37,412 nt of DNA from Cupriavidus sp. D384 (GTDB lineage: Bacteria; Pseudomonadota; Gammaproteobacteria; Burkholderiales; Burkholderiaceae): positions 1 through 37,412 of the forward strand of contig NZ_BBQI01000072.1 in NCBI RefSeq assembly GCF_001652915.1, given 5' to 3'. Both the position numbers and the translations under genes were made by a program. Position 1 is the stretch's first letter, and every line of letters starts with the position of its first letter. Of the stretch, positions 6,856 to 15,650 are shown piece by piece. A model generated the notes under the pieces. The model searched no databases and had not been told where the DNA came from. It saw only the letters and a list, made by a program, of their open reading frames with translations.

Positions 6856-9648
6856 TCAGGCCGCTTCCGCGATGCGGATCTCGCCAAGCAGCTTGCGCAG
6901 TTCCGGCACGCAGGACCCGCAGTTGCCGCCGGCCTTCACGCAGGCGGTGATTTCGGCGGGCGTCTTGAGGTCGTGCTTGCGCACGGCGTCGCAGATCGTA
7001 TTGCGGCCCACGCCGAAGCAGGAGCACACGGTGGGTCCGGCATCGGCGGTTTTTTCCAGCGGCTGGCCCAGCAACAGGCCGATGCGGTCGGTATCTTCGA
7101 GGTGGTCCTGCCCGAACAGTTGCGACAGCCACGCACGCGACGGCAGGTCGGCCCGCGTGGACACATATACACATGCTTCCAGCCGGTCGTTGACCACGTA
7201 ACCCGCGTGATAGACGCCCGCCGACCGGTCTTCGTATTCGAGCCAGTCCGCGTCGGGGTCCTGCACGCCCAGCAGGGCCCGCGCCCACGCGGCGCGGTCT
7301 GCGATGGTTTCCCGGCCGGCAAATTCGTAACGTTGAAACTGCTTGCCCTGGATGCGTGTCCAGTACGTCAGCGAATCGGCTGGCAGCGCGGCACGGCTGA
7401 GCACGAAACCGTGCCAGGACACGCGGAATTCCTCCACGCGCACTGGCGTGTGCTTGAATTCGGGCTCGCCCGAGACCGGGTCGACCACCGGATTGACCAC
7501 CGCGCCCACGCGCGCATCGGAACTGAACTGGTCGTTCCAGTGAATCGGCACGAACACGCTGCCGCGCGCAATGCCGCCGCCAAACCGCACGCGCGCCACC
7601 ATGGCGCCCCAACGGCTGGTCACGCGGGCGAGCTTGCCTTCGCCCACGCCGCACAGCAGCGCGTCCTGCGGATGCATGTCGACGAACGGCTCGGGCAGGT
7701 GGTCGGACAGCCGGGCCGCCTTGCCGGTGCGCGTCATGGTGTGCCACTGGTCGCGCACGCGGCCCGTGTTGAGGATCAGCGGGAATTCGTCGTCGGCCGC
7801 GTGGACCGGCGCACGCGCCGCCGTGGGCACAAAGCGGGCACGGCCATCGGCAAACGCATAGCGGCCGTCTTCGAACAGGCGTTGCGTGCCGCCCGGCGTG
7901 GCGGCGCGGTACGGCCATTGCACCGGTTCGAAGTCGTCGTACTCGTCCCGGGTCAGCCCGGCCAGGCCGCCGATATCGAACATGCGGGGCGCGTCGCGGT
8001 CACTGGCCTCGCCGTTGCGCCAGGCCGAGAGCCGGGCGTGCTCGTCGAAGATTTCGTGCTGGCCGGCGTAGTCGAAGCCGGCAAAGCCCATGCGGCGGGC
8101 CACGTCGCACAGGATGTCCCAGTCGGCGCGCGCCTCGCCCGGTGCCGGCAGGAATGCGCGCTGGCGTGAGATGCGGCGCTCGGAGTTGGTCACCGTGCCA
8201 TCTTTCTCGCCCCAGCCCAGCGCGGGCAGCAGCACGTGCGCGGCGTCGTTGGTGTCGGTGTGCGTGACGACGTCGGACGTCACCACCAGTTCGCATTTGG
8301 CGAGCGCGCGCCGGGCCTGATCGGCATCGGGCAGGCTGACCACGGGGTTCGTGGCGATGACCCAGACGGCCTTGACCCGGCCTGCCTCGATCGCGTTGAA
8401 CAGGTCCACGGCCTTGAGGCCTGGCTTGTCGGCCATGTGCGGCGACTGCCAGAAGTCCTGCACGATGTCGCGATGCACCGGGTTGGCCAGTTCCATATGC
8501 GCGGCCAGCATGTTGGCCAGGCCGCCCACTTCGCGCCCGCCCATGGCGTTGGGCTGGCCGGTCAGCGAAAACGGGCCCATGCCCGGCTGGCCGATGCGCC
8601 CGGTGAGCAGGTGGCAGTTGATGATGCTGTTGACCTTGTCGGTGCCCGCCGACGACTGGTTCACACCCATCGAGAACGCCGTGATGACCTTCCGCGTACC
8701 GGCGAACAGTTCGAAGAACGCCTGCAGGTCCTGCGGATCGAGCTTGCAGGCGCGGGCCAGGGCGGTCAGGTCCGTGCCATCGGCATCGGCATCGGCCACG
8801 GCCAGCGCTTCGTCCAGGCCAGCCGTATGGGCGTCGACGAAGGCTGCGTCAGCATGGCCGCGCCGGGCCAGGTAGCCAAGCAGGCCGTTGAACAGGCGCA
8901 CGTCAGTGCCGGGGCGCAGCGGCAGGTGCAGGTCGGCCAGTTCGCAGGTGGCGGTGCGGCGCGGGTCGATCGCCACGATTTTCATGTCGGGCCGGGCTTC
9001 CTTGGCGCGCGTCAGGCGCTGGAACAGGATCGGATGGCACCACGCGGTATTGGAGCCCACCAGCACCACCAGGTCGGCCTGTTCCAGGTCTTCATAGCTG
9101 CACGGCACCAGGTCTTCGCCAAATGCGCGCTTGTGGCCGGCCACGGCCGACGACATGCACAGCCGCGAATTGGTGTCGATGTTCGCCGAGCCGATAAAGC
9201 CCTTCATCAGCTTGTTGGCGATGTAGTAGTCCTCGGTCAGGATCTGGCCCGACACATAGAGCGCCACGGCGTCGGGGCCGTGTTTCACGATGACGTCGGC
9301 AAAGCCGCTGGCAACCTTGTCGAGTGCCTGGTCCCAGCTCACACGGCGCAGTGACCCATCGGCCTCGCGCAGTTGCGGATGGAGCAGGCGGCCGTCCAGG
9401 CTGACCGTGTCGCCCAGCGCCGAGCCCTTGACGCACAGGCGGCCAAAGTTCGATGCATGGTCGGCGTCGCCTTGCACTTCCACCTGACCATCGGCACGCG
9501 CCGTGGCGCGCACGCCGCAGCCCACGCCGCAGTACGGGCAGGTGGTGGATACCGTCTTGGTGGGGGTGGTGGCAACCACCGCAATGTCTGACAGGTTCAC
9601 GGCTGAATCTCTCGATGATGGCGTGCGTTTCAGGGGCGGGACGGCCAT
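6856..9648 (-). CDS. nasA: Assimilatory nitrate reductase, catalytic molybdopterin subunit
   Basis: 930 residues from this start. An N-terminal [4Fe-4S] motif (C37, C40, C44, C72: TTCPYCGVGCG, then GRLCVKG) is followed by the Mo-bisMGD domains of the NapA/NarB/NasA family (SRLCMSSAV, then GSNTAWCHP, then NPVVSLPDAD). A C-terminal BFD-like [2Fe-2S] domain carries C875, C877, C910 and C913, as in Klebsiella-type NasA. It reduces nitrate to nitrite in the cytoplasm; no Tat signal is seen. The ATG at 9646-9648 overlaps the TGA of the flavoprotein gene by one base (TGATG), indicating translational coupling. A longer frame would run 97 bases into that gene and is rejected. GTG 9600, behind GAGAGA, is another possible start. 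Confidence 0.92.
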   Translation of the reverse strand: MAVPPLKRTPSSRDSAVNLSDIAVVATTPTKTVSTTCPYCGVGCGVRATARADGQVEVQGDADHASNFGRLCVKGSALGDTVSLDGRLLHPQLREADGSLRRVSWDQALDKVASGFADVIVKHGPDAVALYVSGQILTEDYYIANKLMKGFIGSANIDTNSRLCMSSAVAGHKRAFGEDLVPCSYEDLEQADLVVLVGSNTAWCHPILFQRLTRAKEARPDMKIVAIDPRRTATCELADLHLPLRPGTDVRLFNGLLGYLARRGHADAAFVDAHTAGLDEALAVADADADGTDLTALARACKLDPQDLQAFFELFAGTRKVITAFSMGVNQSSAGTDKVNSIINCHLLTGRIGQPGMGPFSLTGQPNAMGGREVGGLANMLAAHMELANPVHRDIVQDFWQSPHMADKPGLKAVDLFNAIEAGRVKAVWVIATNPVVSLPDADQARRALAKCELVVTSDVVTHTDTNDAAHVLLPALGWGEKDGTVTNSERRISRQRAFLPAPGEARADWDILCDVARRMGFAGFDYAGQHEIFDEHARLSAWRNGEASDRDAPRMFDIGGLAGLTRDEYDDFEPVQWPYRAATPGGTQRLFEDGRYAFADGRARFVPTAARAPVHAADDEFPLILNTGRVRDQWHTMTRTGKAARLSDHLPEPFVDMHPQDALLCGVGEGKLARVTSRWGAMVARVRFGGGIARGSVFVPIHWNDQFSSDARVGAVVNPVVDPVSGEPEFKHTPVRVEEFRVSWHGFVLSRAALPADSLTYWTRIQGKQFQRYEFAGRETIADRAAWARALLGVQDPDADWLEYEDRSAGVYHAGYVVNDRLEACVYVSTRADLPSRAWLSQLFGQDHLEDTDRIGLLLGQPLEKTADAGPTVCSCFGVGRNTICDAVRKHDLKTPAEITACVKAGGNCGSCVPELRKLLGEIRIAEAA

Positions 9649-10904
9649 CAGGCCGCCAAAGCCTCGCATTGCGCCTGGCCAAACAGCAGGCGCTGACGCA
9701 GCGCGGCAACGGGCTTGCCGGACTGGATCAGGTCGAAATACCACGGGCCATCCTTCACGTCGCCGTACAGCACCGCGCCAACCAGCCGGCCATCCTGCAG
9801 CACCAGGCGCTTGTAGACGCCGCGGCGCGGATCGCGCAGCACCAGGTCCTCGCTGCCTTCGGCGCCGATGAAATCGCCGGCCGAGTACAGGTCAACGCCC
9901 GTCACCTTGAGCTTGGTGGCCGTGGCCTGCTGGACGTAGCGGCGATGCCCGGCGCCGGCCAGATGCGCGGCGCAGACGCGGGCCTGGTCCCAGATCGGGG
10001 CCACCAGGCCAAACGTGGCGTTGCGGTGCTGCACGCATTCGCCCACCGCGTAGATGCGCGGATCGAAGGTCTGGAGCGTGTCGTCCACCACGATGGCGCG
10101 CTCGCAACGCAGGCCCGCGCCGGCGGCCAGTTCGATATTGGGGCGCACGCCGGCGGTCATCACCACCAGGTCGGCCGGGATCTGCGTGCCGTCCTTGAAC
10201 AGCACGCCGGTGACGCGGTCGTCGCCGAGGATGCCCGCCGTCTGCGCGCCCAGCAGGAAGCGAAGGCCCTTGCGTTCGAGCGCCACCTTCAGCAGTTCGG
10301 CGGCGGGCTTGTCGAGCTGGCGTTCCATCAGGCTGTCGGCCAGGTGCACCACGGTGACGTCCATGCCCTGGCGCATCAGGCCGTTGGCGGCTTCCAGGCC
10401 CAGCAGGCCACCGCCGATCACCACCGCGTGGCGATGGTTGCGCGCGGCGTGCAGCATGGTTTCCACGTCCTGGATATCGCGGAAGGCGATCACGCCGTCC
10501 AGCGTATGGCCCGGCACGGGGATGATGAACGGCTTGGAGCCGGTAGCCAGCAGCAGCCGGTCGTAGTGGACTTCCTTGCCCGAAGCGGAGCGCACGGTGC
10601 GGCGCGGCCGGTCGATGCCGACCACGGGATCGCCGGCCAGCAGTTCGATGCCGTTCTGCGTGTACCAGTCGCGTGTGTTGAGCATGATGTCGTCGACGGT
10701 CTTCTCGCCGGCAAGCACCGGGCTCAGCAGGATACGGTTGTAGTTGCCGTGCGGCTCGGCGCCGAACACCGTGATGTCGTACAGGTTCGGCGCGAGCTTC
10801 AGCAGTTCCTCGACCGTGCGCATGGCGGCCATGCCGTTGCCGACCACCACCAGCCGAGGCTTGGCCGGGGTGGCGGGAGACGAGGCGGGGGGCGTCTTGA
10901 ACAT
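9648..10904 (-). CDS. nasC: FAD/NAD(P)-dependent oxidoreductase, electron-transfer partner of nitrate reductase
   Basis: 418 residues. The FAD motif GNGMAA (22-27) and the NADH motif GGGLLG (164-169) are present, with AVGEC near residue 300 closing the FAD site. It resembles the N-terminal half of NirB and rubredoxin reductases. Lying directly before nasA with a TGATG overlap, it is the obvious NADH donor for the BFD cluster of nasA, the role of Klebsiella NasC. No cysteine cluster is visible in this protein, so the iron-sulfur relay would sit in nasA itself. Two adjacent ATG codons exist; the second (10904) is five bases from AGGA and is preferred over 10907, which is only two bases away. 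The symbol follows Klebsiella usage; other genera name it differently. Confidence 0.8.
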   Translation of the reverse strand: MFKTPPASSPATPAKPRLVVVGNGMAAMRTVEELLKLAPNLYDITVFGAEPHGNYNRILLSPVLAGEKTVDDIMLNTRDWYTQNGIELLAGDPVVGIDRPRRTVRSASGKEVHYDRLLLATGSKPFIIPVPGHTLDGVIAFRDIQDVETMLHAARNHRHAVVIGGGLLGLEAANGLMRQGMDVTVVHLADSLMERQLDKPAAELLKVALERKGLRFLLGAQTAGILGDDRVTGVLFKDGTQIPADLVVMTAGVRPNIELAAGAGLRCERAIVVDDTLQTFDPRIYAVGECVQHRNATFGLVAPIWDQARVCAAHLAGAGHRRYVQQATATKLKVTGVDLYSAGDFIGAEGSEDLVLRDPRRGVYKRLVLQDGRLVGAVLYGDVKDGPWYFDLIQSGKPVAALRQRLLFGQAQCEALAA

Positions 10905-10973
10905 CATCTTCCTGTGGGCGTTAGGCGTGTGGGTCGTCAGGCCGGGGCTTGGGCGAGGGCAGGGGGCTGCGGA

Positions 10974-11357
10974 TCAGGCGGCCAGTTCTTCCTCGGCCTC
11001 GCGCTGGACGACCGATGCCGCCACCCAGACCTTGCCGTCATAGACGCGCGCGGCAAAGGCGTCGACCGAGTGCTCGGGCGCCTCCAGGCATTCGCCCGTG
11101 CGCAGGTCGAAATGGTGCTTGTAGATCGGCGAGGCCACCACGACGCGCTCGCCAAGGCTGCCGACCAGCCCGCGCGACAGCACGTTGGCCTGCGAATTGG
11201 GATCGAAATTGGCGATGGCATAGACCTCTTCGCCGCGGCCGACGCGGAAGACCGCCACCTGCTGCATGTCGACCAGTGCGCAGACACCAGTATTGGGCAC
11301 GATATCGCGCAAGGTGCAGATCGCGGTCCAGGTTTCGGGATGGTGGGCTTGGCTCAT
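10974..11357 (-). CDS. nirD: Nitrite reductase [NAD(P)H] small subunit
   Basis: 127 residues, a Rieske-fold protein (WTAICTLRDIVPNTG, then QVAVFRV, then YAIANFDPNSQANVLSRG, then SPIYKHHFDLRTGECLE) that lacks the Cys/His cluster ligands of true Rieske proteins, as is usual for NirD. It partners NirB in reducing nitrite to ammonium. The start is decided by the ribosome-binding site: AAGGAG (11364-11369) is six bases from ATG 11357 but only three from an in-frame GTG at 11360. It lies 15 bases after nirB and 66 bases before the flavoprotein gene. Confidence 0.93.
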   Translation of the reverse strand: MSQAHHPETWTAICTLRDIVPNTGVCALVDMQQVAVFRVGRGEEVYAIANFDPNSQANVLSRGLVGSLGERVVVASPIYKHHFDLRTGECLEAPEHSVDAFAARVYDGKVWVAASVVQREAEEELAA

Positions 11358-11372
11358 CACGTTCTCCTTGTT

Positions 11373-13934
11373 TCAGGCTGCTTTTGCGGGCACGGTGACC
11401 ACGGGAATGTGGCTCAGGCGGGTACGCTGCAAGTTCCGTTCCTCCGGCGTGGCGGGGCGCACCTGGCCGCGTTCCTCCAGGAACACCAGGTTGTCGTCGC
11501 GCAGGTCGCTGTTGACGAAGTGGCGGAAGCGCTTGCGCGTTTCGGGGTCGGTGATGGCCTTCTTCCACTCGTCTTCGTAGGTGTTCACCACGTGCTGCAT
11601 CTCGGCTTCCAGTTCGGCGCCGATGCCCAGCTTGTCGTCGATGACCACGGCTTTCAGGTAGTCCAGGCCGCCTTCGAGGTTGTCGCGCCAGGTGCTGGTG
11701 CGCTGCAGGCGGTCGGCCGTGCGCACGTAGAACATCAGGAAGCGGTCGACGTAGCGGATCAACGTTTCGCGGTCCAGGTCGCCGGCCAGCAGTTCGGCAT
11801 GGCGCGGCTTCATGCCGCCGTTGCCGCAGACGTAGAGGTTCCAGCCCTTTTCGGTGGCGATGATGCCCACGTCCTTGCCCTGTGCTTCGGCGCACTCGCG
11901 GGTGCAGCCCGAAACGCCGAACTTGATCTTGTGCGGGGCGCGCAGGCCCTTGTAGCGGTTCTCGATATCGATGGCGAGGCCCACGGAATCGTCCACGCCG
12001 TAGCGGCACCACGTGGAACCCACGCACGATTTCACCGTGCGCAGCGACTTGCCATACGCATGGCCCGATTCGAAACCGGCCGCCACCAGCTCTTCCCAGA
12101 TCAGGGGCAGTTCTTCGAGACGGGCGCCGAACATGTCCACCCGGGCACCACCGGTGATCTTGGTGTAGAGGCCGTATTTCTTGGCAACCTGGCCCACGGC
12201 GATCAGGCCGTCGGGCGTGACTTCGCCGCCCGGCATGCGCGGCACCACCGAATAGGTGCCATCCTTCTGGATATTGGCGAGGAAGTAGTCGTTCGAATCC
12301 TGCAGGCTGGCGTGTTCTTCCTTGAGCACGAACTCGTTCCAGCACGACGCCAGGATGCTGCCCACGGTGGGCTTGCAGATGTCGCAGCCCAGGCCCTTGC
12401 CATGCGCGGCCAGCAGGTCGTCAAACGTCTTGAACTTGCCCACGCGCACCAGGTGGTACAGCTCCTGGCGCGAGTACGGGAAATGCTCGCAGACATGGTT
12501 GTTCACCGCCATGCCCTGCTTCTTCATCTCGGCCTTCATGATCTGCGTGACCAGCGGCACGCAGCCGCCGCAGGCCGTGCCGGCCTTGGTGCACGACTTC
12601 ACGGCGCCGATGCTGGTGGCGCCGTCGGTCACGGCGGCGCAGATCTGGCCCTTGCTGACGTTGTTGCACGAGCAGATCTGGGCCGTGTCCGGCAGGGCAT
12701 CGGCGCCCAGCGCCGGCTTTGCCTGCCCGTCCGACGACGGCAGGATCAGGAATTCGGGCGATTCCGGCAGTTCGATGCGGTTCAGCATCATCTGCAGCAG
12801 CGTGCCGTATTCGGCGGCATCGCCCACCAGCACGCCACCCAGCAGGTACTTGCCGCAATCGGACACCACCAGCTTCTTGTAGACCTGCTTGCGCTCGTCG
12901 GTGAACTGGTACGAACGGCTGCCCGGCACATTGCCGTGCGGGTCGCCGATGCTGGCTACGTCCACCCCCATCAGCTTGAGCTTGGTGCTCATGTCGGCGC
13001 CGGCGAACCGGGCGGCCTCGCCGCGCAGGTGGCGGGCGGCCACGCGGGCCATGTCGTAGCCGGGGGCTACCAGGCCGTAGATCTTGCCGTCCCACAGCGC
13101 GCATTCGCCGATGGCGTAGACGTCCGGGTGCGAGGTCAGGCAGTTGTCGTCGATCACGATGCCGCCGCGCGGGCCCACCGTCAGGCCGCTGTCGCGCGCC
13201 AGTTCGTCGCGCGGACGAATACCGGCCGAGAACACGATCATGTCGGTGTCCAGATGCGTGCCGTCGGCAAAGTTCATGCGGTGCGTGCCGTCAACGCCGT
13301 CGACGATTTCCACGGTGTTCTTGCCCGTGTGCGCCTTGACGCCCAGCTCTTCGATCTTCTGGCGCAGCATGCGGCCGCCGCCATCGTCGACCTGCACGGC
13401 CATCAGGCGCGGGGCGAACTCCACCACATGGGTGTCCAGGTTCATGTCGCGCAGGGCCTTGGCGCATTCCAGGCCCAGCAGGCCGCCACCGATGACCACG
13501 CCCGATTTGGCGCGGCTGCCGCATTCGAGCATCGCCTCCAGGTCTTCGATGGTGCGGTAGACGAAGGTGTCCTTGCGGTCCTTGCCCGGCAGCGGCGGCA
13601 CGAACGGGTAGGAGCCGGTTGCCAGCACGAGCTTGTCGTACGCCAGCGTTTCACCGGTGGACGTGGTGACCGTCTTCGCGGCCGTATCGATCGCCGAGGC
13701 CTTGGCATTCAGGCGCAGCAGCATGTTGTTGTGCTGGTCGAAAAAGCCCTGGGGCACCAGCGAAAGGTCGTCGGCAGACTTGCCGGCGAAGAATTCGGAC
13801 AGGTGAACGCGATCGTAGGCGGGGCGCGGCTCCTCGCAGAGCACCGTCACTTCCAGGTCTTGCGCGCCGGCTTCTGCCAGGCATTCCAGGAACTTGTGGC
13901 CGACCATGCCGTGCCCGACGATGATGATCTTCAT
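11373..13934 (-). CDS. nirB: Nitrite reductase [NAD(P)H] large subunit
   Basis: 853 residues, the normal NirB length. The FAD site (VGHGMVGH) is at 6-13 and the NADH site (GGGLLG) at about 149-154. A BFD-like [2Fe-2S] site uses C421, C423, C455 and C458. The siroheme/[4Fe-4S] ligands are C637, C643, C677 and C681 in SCVGSTWCRYG and GVSGCTRECAEAQ. It carries out the six-electron reduction of nitrite to ammonium with NADH in the cytoplasm. AAGGAA (13941-13946) is six bases from the ATG. It follows the transporter gene by 45 bases and precedes nirD by 15, all on one transcript. Siroheme synthase is not present nearby. Confidence 0.96.
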   Translation of the reverse strand: MKIIIVGHGMVGHKFLECLAEAGAQDLEVTVLCEEPRPAYDRVHLSEFFAGKSADDLSLVPQGFFDQHNNMLLRLNAKASAIDTAAKTVTTSTGETLAYDKLVLATGSYPFVPPLPGKDRKDTFVYRTIEDLEAMLECGSRAKSGVVIGGGLLGLECAKALRDMNLDTHVVEFAPRLMAVQVDDGGGRMLRQKIEELGVKAHTGKNTVEIVDGVDGTHRMNFADGTHLDTDMIVFSAGIRPRDELARDSGLTVGPRGGIVIDDNCLTSHPDVYAIGECALWDGKIYGLVAPGYDMARVAARHLRGEAARFAGADMSTKLKLMGVDVASIGDPHGNVPGSRSYQFTDERKQVYKKLVVSDCGKYLLGGVLVGDAAEYGTLLQMMLNRIELPESPEFLILPSSDGQAKPALGADALPDTAQICSCNNVSKGQICAAVTDGATSIGAVKSCTKAGTACGGCVPLVTQIMKAEMKKQGMAVNNHVCEHFPYSRQELYHLVRVGKFKTFDDLLAAHGKGLGCDICKPTVGSILASCWNEFVLKEEHASLQDSNDYFLANIQKDGTYSVVPRMPGGEVTPDGLIAVGQVAKKYGLYTKITGGARVDMFGARLEELPLIWEELVAAGFESGHAYGKSLRTVKSCVGSTWCRYGVDDSVGLAIDIENRYKGLRAPHKIKFGVSGCTRECAEAQGKDVGIIATEKGWNLYVCGNGGMKPRHAELLAGDLDRETLIRYVDRFLMFYVRTADRLQRTSTWRDNLEGGLDYLKAVVIDDKLGIGAELEAEMQHVVNTYEDEWKKAITDPETRKRFRHFVNSDLRDDNLVFLEERGQVRPATPEERNLQRTRLSHIPVVTVPAKAA

Positions 13935-13979
13935 GATGCTTTCCTTGTCCGGAGTGTCTTTTGTAGGGGGCGATGTGGT

Positions 13980-15293
13980 TCAGTTGGCCAGGGCGCTGTC
14001 GTACAGGGCCTGTTCCTGCGCCTTGTGCTCGGCGCTGAAGCGCACCGCGATGGCGCACAGCGCGGCCAGCGTGGCGGCCACGCCCAGGTACGTCAGCGTT
14101 TGCTGCAGGTCGCCCAGGCCCTTCATCAGGAAGCCCGCCGCCACGGCACCGACGTTGCCGCCCGCGCCAATGATTCCGGCCACGCCGCCCAGCGCCTTGC
14201 GGTCGATAAACGGCACCAGCGCGTAGGTGGCGCCGCAGGCCATATGGGTGAACAGGCCGAACATCAGCATGGCGGCCACGGCGGTGACCACGCCCGAGGC
14301 ATGTGCAAATGCCAGCAGGCCCAGGCCTTCGCCCAGGATGAAGACGAACAGCACGATCGAACGCGCATCGAGGCCGCGGTGGCGGGCCACGCGATCCGAT
14401 ACGTAGCCACCCAGCGCACGGGCGAACAGGGCGAGCAGGCCGAAGCTGGCGGCGGCCATGCCGGCGGCGGACAGCGACAGGCCGAAGTGATCGACGTAGT
14501 AGGTGGCGGCCACGTTATGGATAAAGATCTCCACGCCGAAGCAGGCGCCGTACGTGATGAACAGCATCCAGACGCGGTAGTTGGCGCTGGCCGCGCGGAA
14601 GCTGGCCCAGCCGCCACCGCCCTTGCCGCCGCTGACGGCGATGCCGCGGGCGCGCAGGTCAGAGAAATTGCCTTCCGGGCAATCCTGCGTGAAGCGCCAG
14701 TAGACGACGGCCATGATCAGCATCAGCACGCCCGGCACGATCAGTGCCACGCGCCAGCCCATTGCATGGTCCACACCCAGGAACAGCACGGCGGCCAGCA
14801 GCAGCGGCATCACGCCCTGCGCCGCACCGCCGCCCGCGTTGCCCCAGCCGGCAGACGCGGCATTGGCCGTGCCTACCACGTTCGGCGCAAACATCACCGA
14901 CGTGTGGTACTGCGTGATGACGAAGCTCGCGCCCACCGCGCCAATCAGCAGGCGGAAGAACAGGAAGGTCTCGTAGCTCTGCGCGAACGCCACGCCGATC
15001 ACCGGAATCGCACCGATCGTCAGCAGGCCGGTGTAGGTCTTGCGCGGGCCAAAGCGGTCGCACATCGGGCCGATCACCAGCCGCACCAGAATGGTCACCG
15101 CCACCGCGGCGATATTGATATTGGCAATCTGGCCCGGAGTCAGGCCGAACTCGCCCTTGAGCACCGGCATCAGCGGCGCACAGGCAAACCACGCAAAGAA
15201 GCAGACGAAGAACGCCATCCAGGTCAGGTGGAAGGCGCGCATCTGCGGGGTCTTCAGACTTAGCAGATCGATCCGGGTGGCTTTGCCGTTCAT
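13980..15293 (-). CDS. narK: Nitrate/nitrite transporter, NarK/NasA-type MFS
   Basis: 437 residues and about 12 hydrophobic segments. The nitrate/nitrite porter signatures are visible as AGWGNAGGGAAQGVMPLL in the first half and AGIIGAGGNVGAVAAG in the second, with RLVIGPMCDRFGPRK in the loop 2-3 position. It imports nitrate for the reductases encoded downstream. An open frame extends to 15392, but the start at 15291-15293 is chosen because TTGGAG (15301-15306) lies seven bases upstream and MNGKATRIDLLSLKTPQM is a typical NarK N-terminus. The longer frame would also run through the leader terminator hairpin. It is the first gene of the operon. Confidence 0.9.
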   Translation of the reverse strand: MNGKATRIDLLSLKTPQMRAFHLTWMAFFVCFFAWFACAPLMPVLKGEFGLTPGQIANINIAAVAVTILVRLVIGPMCDRFGPRKTYTGLLTIGAIPVIGVAFAQSYETFLFFRLLIGAVGASFVITQYHTSVMFAPNVVGTANAASAGWGNAGGGAAQGVMPLLLAAVLFLGVDHAMGWRVALIVPGVLMLIMAVVYWRFTQDCPEGNFSDLRARGIAVSGGKGGGGWASFRAASANYRVWMLFITYGACFGVEIFIHNVAATYYVDHFGLSLSAAGMAAASFGLLALFARALGGYVSDRVARHRGLDARSIVLFVFILGEGLGLLAFAHASGVVTAVAAMLMFGLFTHMACGATYALVPFIDRKALGGVAGIIGAGGNVGAVAAGFLMKGLGDLQQTLTYLGVAATLAALCAIAVRFSAEHKAQEQALYDSALAN

Positions 15294-15304
15294 TCTTGGG
15301 CTCC

Positions 15305-15359
15305 AAAAACAAATGGCGTCCCGAGAGGCTGGCGCGAAAGGGCCAGTTCTGGGGACGCC
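15305..15359 (-). terminator. Leader (attenuator-type) terminator upstream of narK
   Basis: On the minus strand GGCGTCCC (15352-15359) and GGGACGCC (15315-15322) form a perfect 8-bp stem, with an inner stem CTGGC/GCCAG (15342-15346 with 15329-15333). It is followed by ATTTGTTTTT (15305-15314), which runs into the narK ribosome-binding site. It lies inside the transcribed leader and not after a gene, so it is read as a conditional terminator, comparable to the Klebsiella nasF leader controlled by the ANTAR protein NasR. Confidence 0.72.
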
Positions 15360-15372
15360 GTTGTCCTGACGA

Positions 15373-15392
15373 TTGCTACCTACGGATAGCAA
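15373..15392 (-). other. Upstream leader hairpin of the nitrate operon
   Basis: TTGCTA and TAGCAA (6-bp arms, 8-base loop) precede the leader terminator by 13 bases. It is the candidate binding element for an antiterminator. The loop does not obviously match the six-base A1/G4 loops known for ANTAR proteins, so that identity is only a suggestion. Confidence 0.45.
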
Positions 15393-15444
15393 CCGTGCTG
15401 TGTGGGGTGGGCGGATCGCCGTTGACCGGCCCGCGATCTATATC

Positions 15445-15459
15445 GCAAGCGGTGTGCCA
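15445..15459 (-). promoter_or_regulatory. Sigma54 (RpoN) promoter of the nitrate assimilation operon
   Basis: Read on the minus strand the sequence is TGGCAC-ACCGC-TTGC, with GG and GC separated by exactly ten bases as the -24/-12 elements require. It matches the consensus TGGCAC-N5-TTGC fully. Transcription should begin near 15433, giving a leader of about 140 bases that contains both hairpins. A 14-bp dyad GCGAT-CTAT-ATCGC (15433-15446) overlaps the start region. Confidence 0.78.
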
Positions 15460-15508
15460 GCCCCGTCAGGTGGTGATTTGGAGACTTTGAATCCCGCGAG
15501 CATACATT

Positions 15509-15530
15509 TTAGTGATTCATAAGTCACTAA
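15509..15530. promoter_or_regulatory. Perfect inverted repeat TTAGTGA-N8-TCACTAA
   Basis: Seven-base arms in an AT-rich patch, about 87 bases upstream of the predicted nitrate-operon start, between the enhancer-like site and the sigma54 promoter. The outer bases GCATA/TATGC extend the symmetry loosely. It lies past the 3' end of the hxlR-type gene, so it is not that gene's own promoter. It may bind the HxlR-family protein or a nitrogen regulator. Confidence 0.55.
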
Positions 15531-15564
15531 TATGCATCATGGTGCGGCGCCAGAGTTGGGCGGC

Positions 15565-15581
15565 TGCACGGCTATGGTGCG
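15565..15581. promoter_or_regulatory. NtrC-like enhancer site (GCAC-N7-GTGC)
   Basis: TGCACG-GCTAT-GGTGCG matches the NtrC consensus TGCACC-N5-GGTGCA at 10 of 12 positions. It is centred about 140 bases upstream of the predicted sigma54 start, a usual enhancer distance. Further GTGC half-sites follow in 15581-15650. Confidence 0.6.
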
Positions 15582-15650
15582 GTGCAATGTGCGGGCGCGG
15601 TGCGTGCAGCGTACGTGTGCGCTGCGTGTGCCGGTGGCAGGTGTGCGTGG

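Noticed and set aside
6856..9744. Longer start for nasA at 9744
   Set aside because: It would overlap the flavoprotein gene by 97 bases, whereas ATG 9648 gives a TGATG junction.
9453..15263. A 1,936-codon open frame on the plus strand running opposite the whole nitrate operon
   Set aside because: Its product is His/Gln/Arg/Ala/Gly-rich low-complexity sequence typical of the complement of GC-rich coding DNA, while the minus strand carries five clearly recognised enzymes with ribosome-binding sites.
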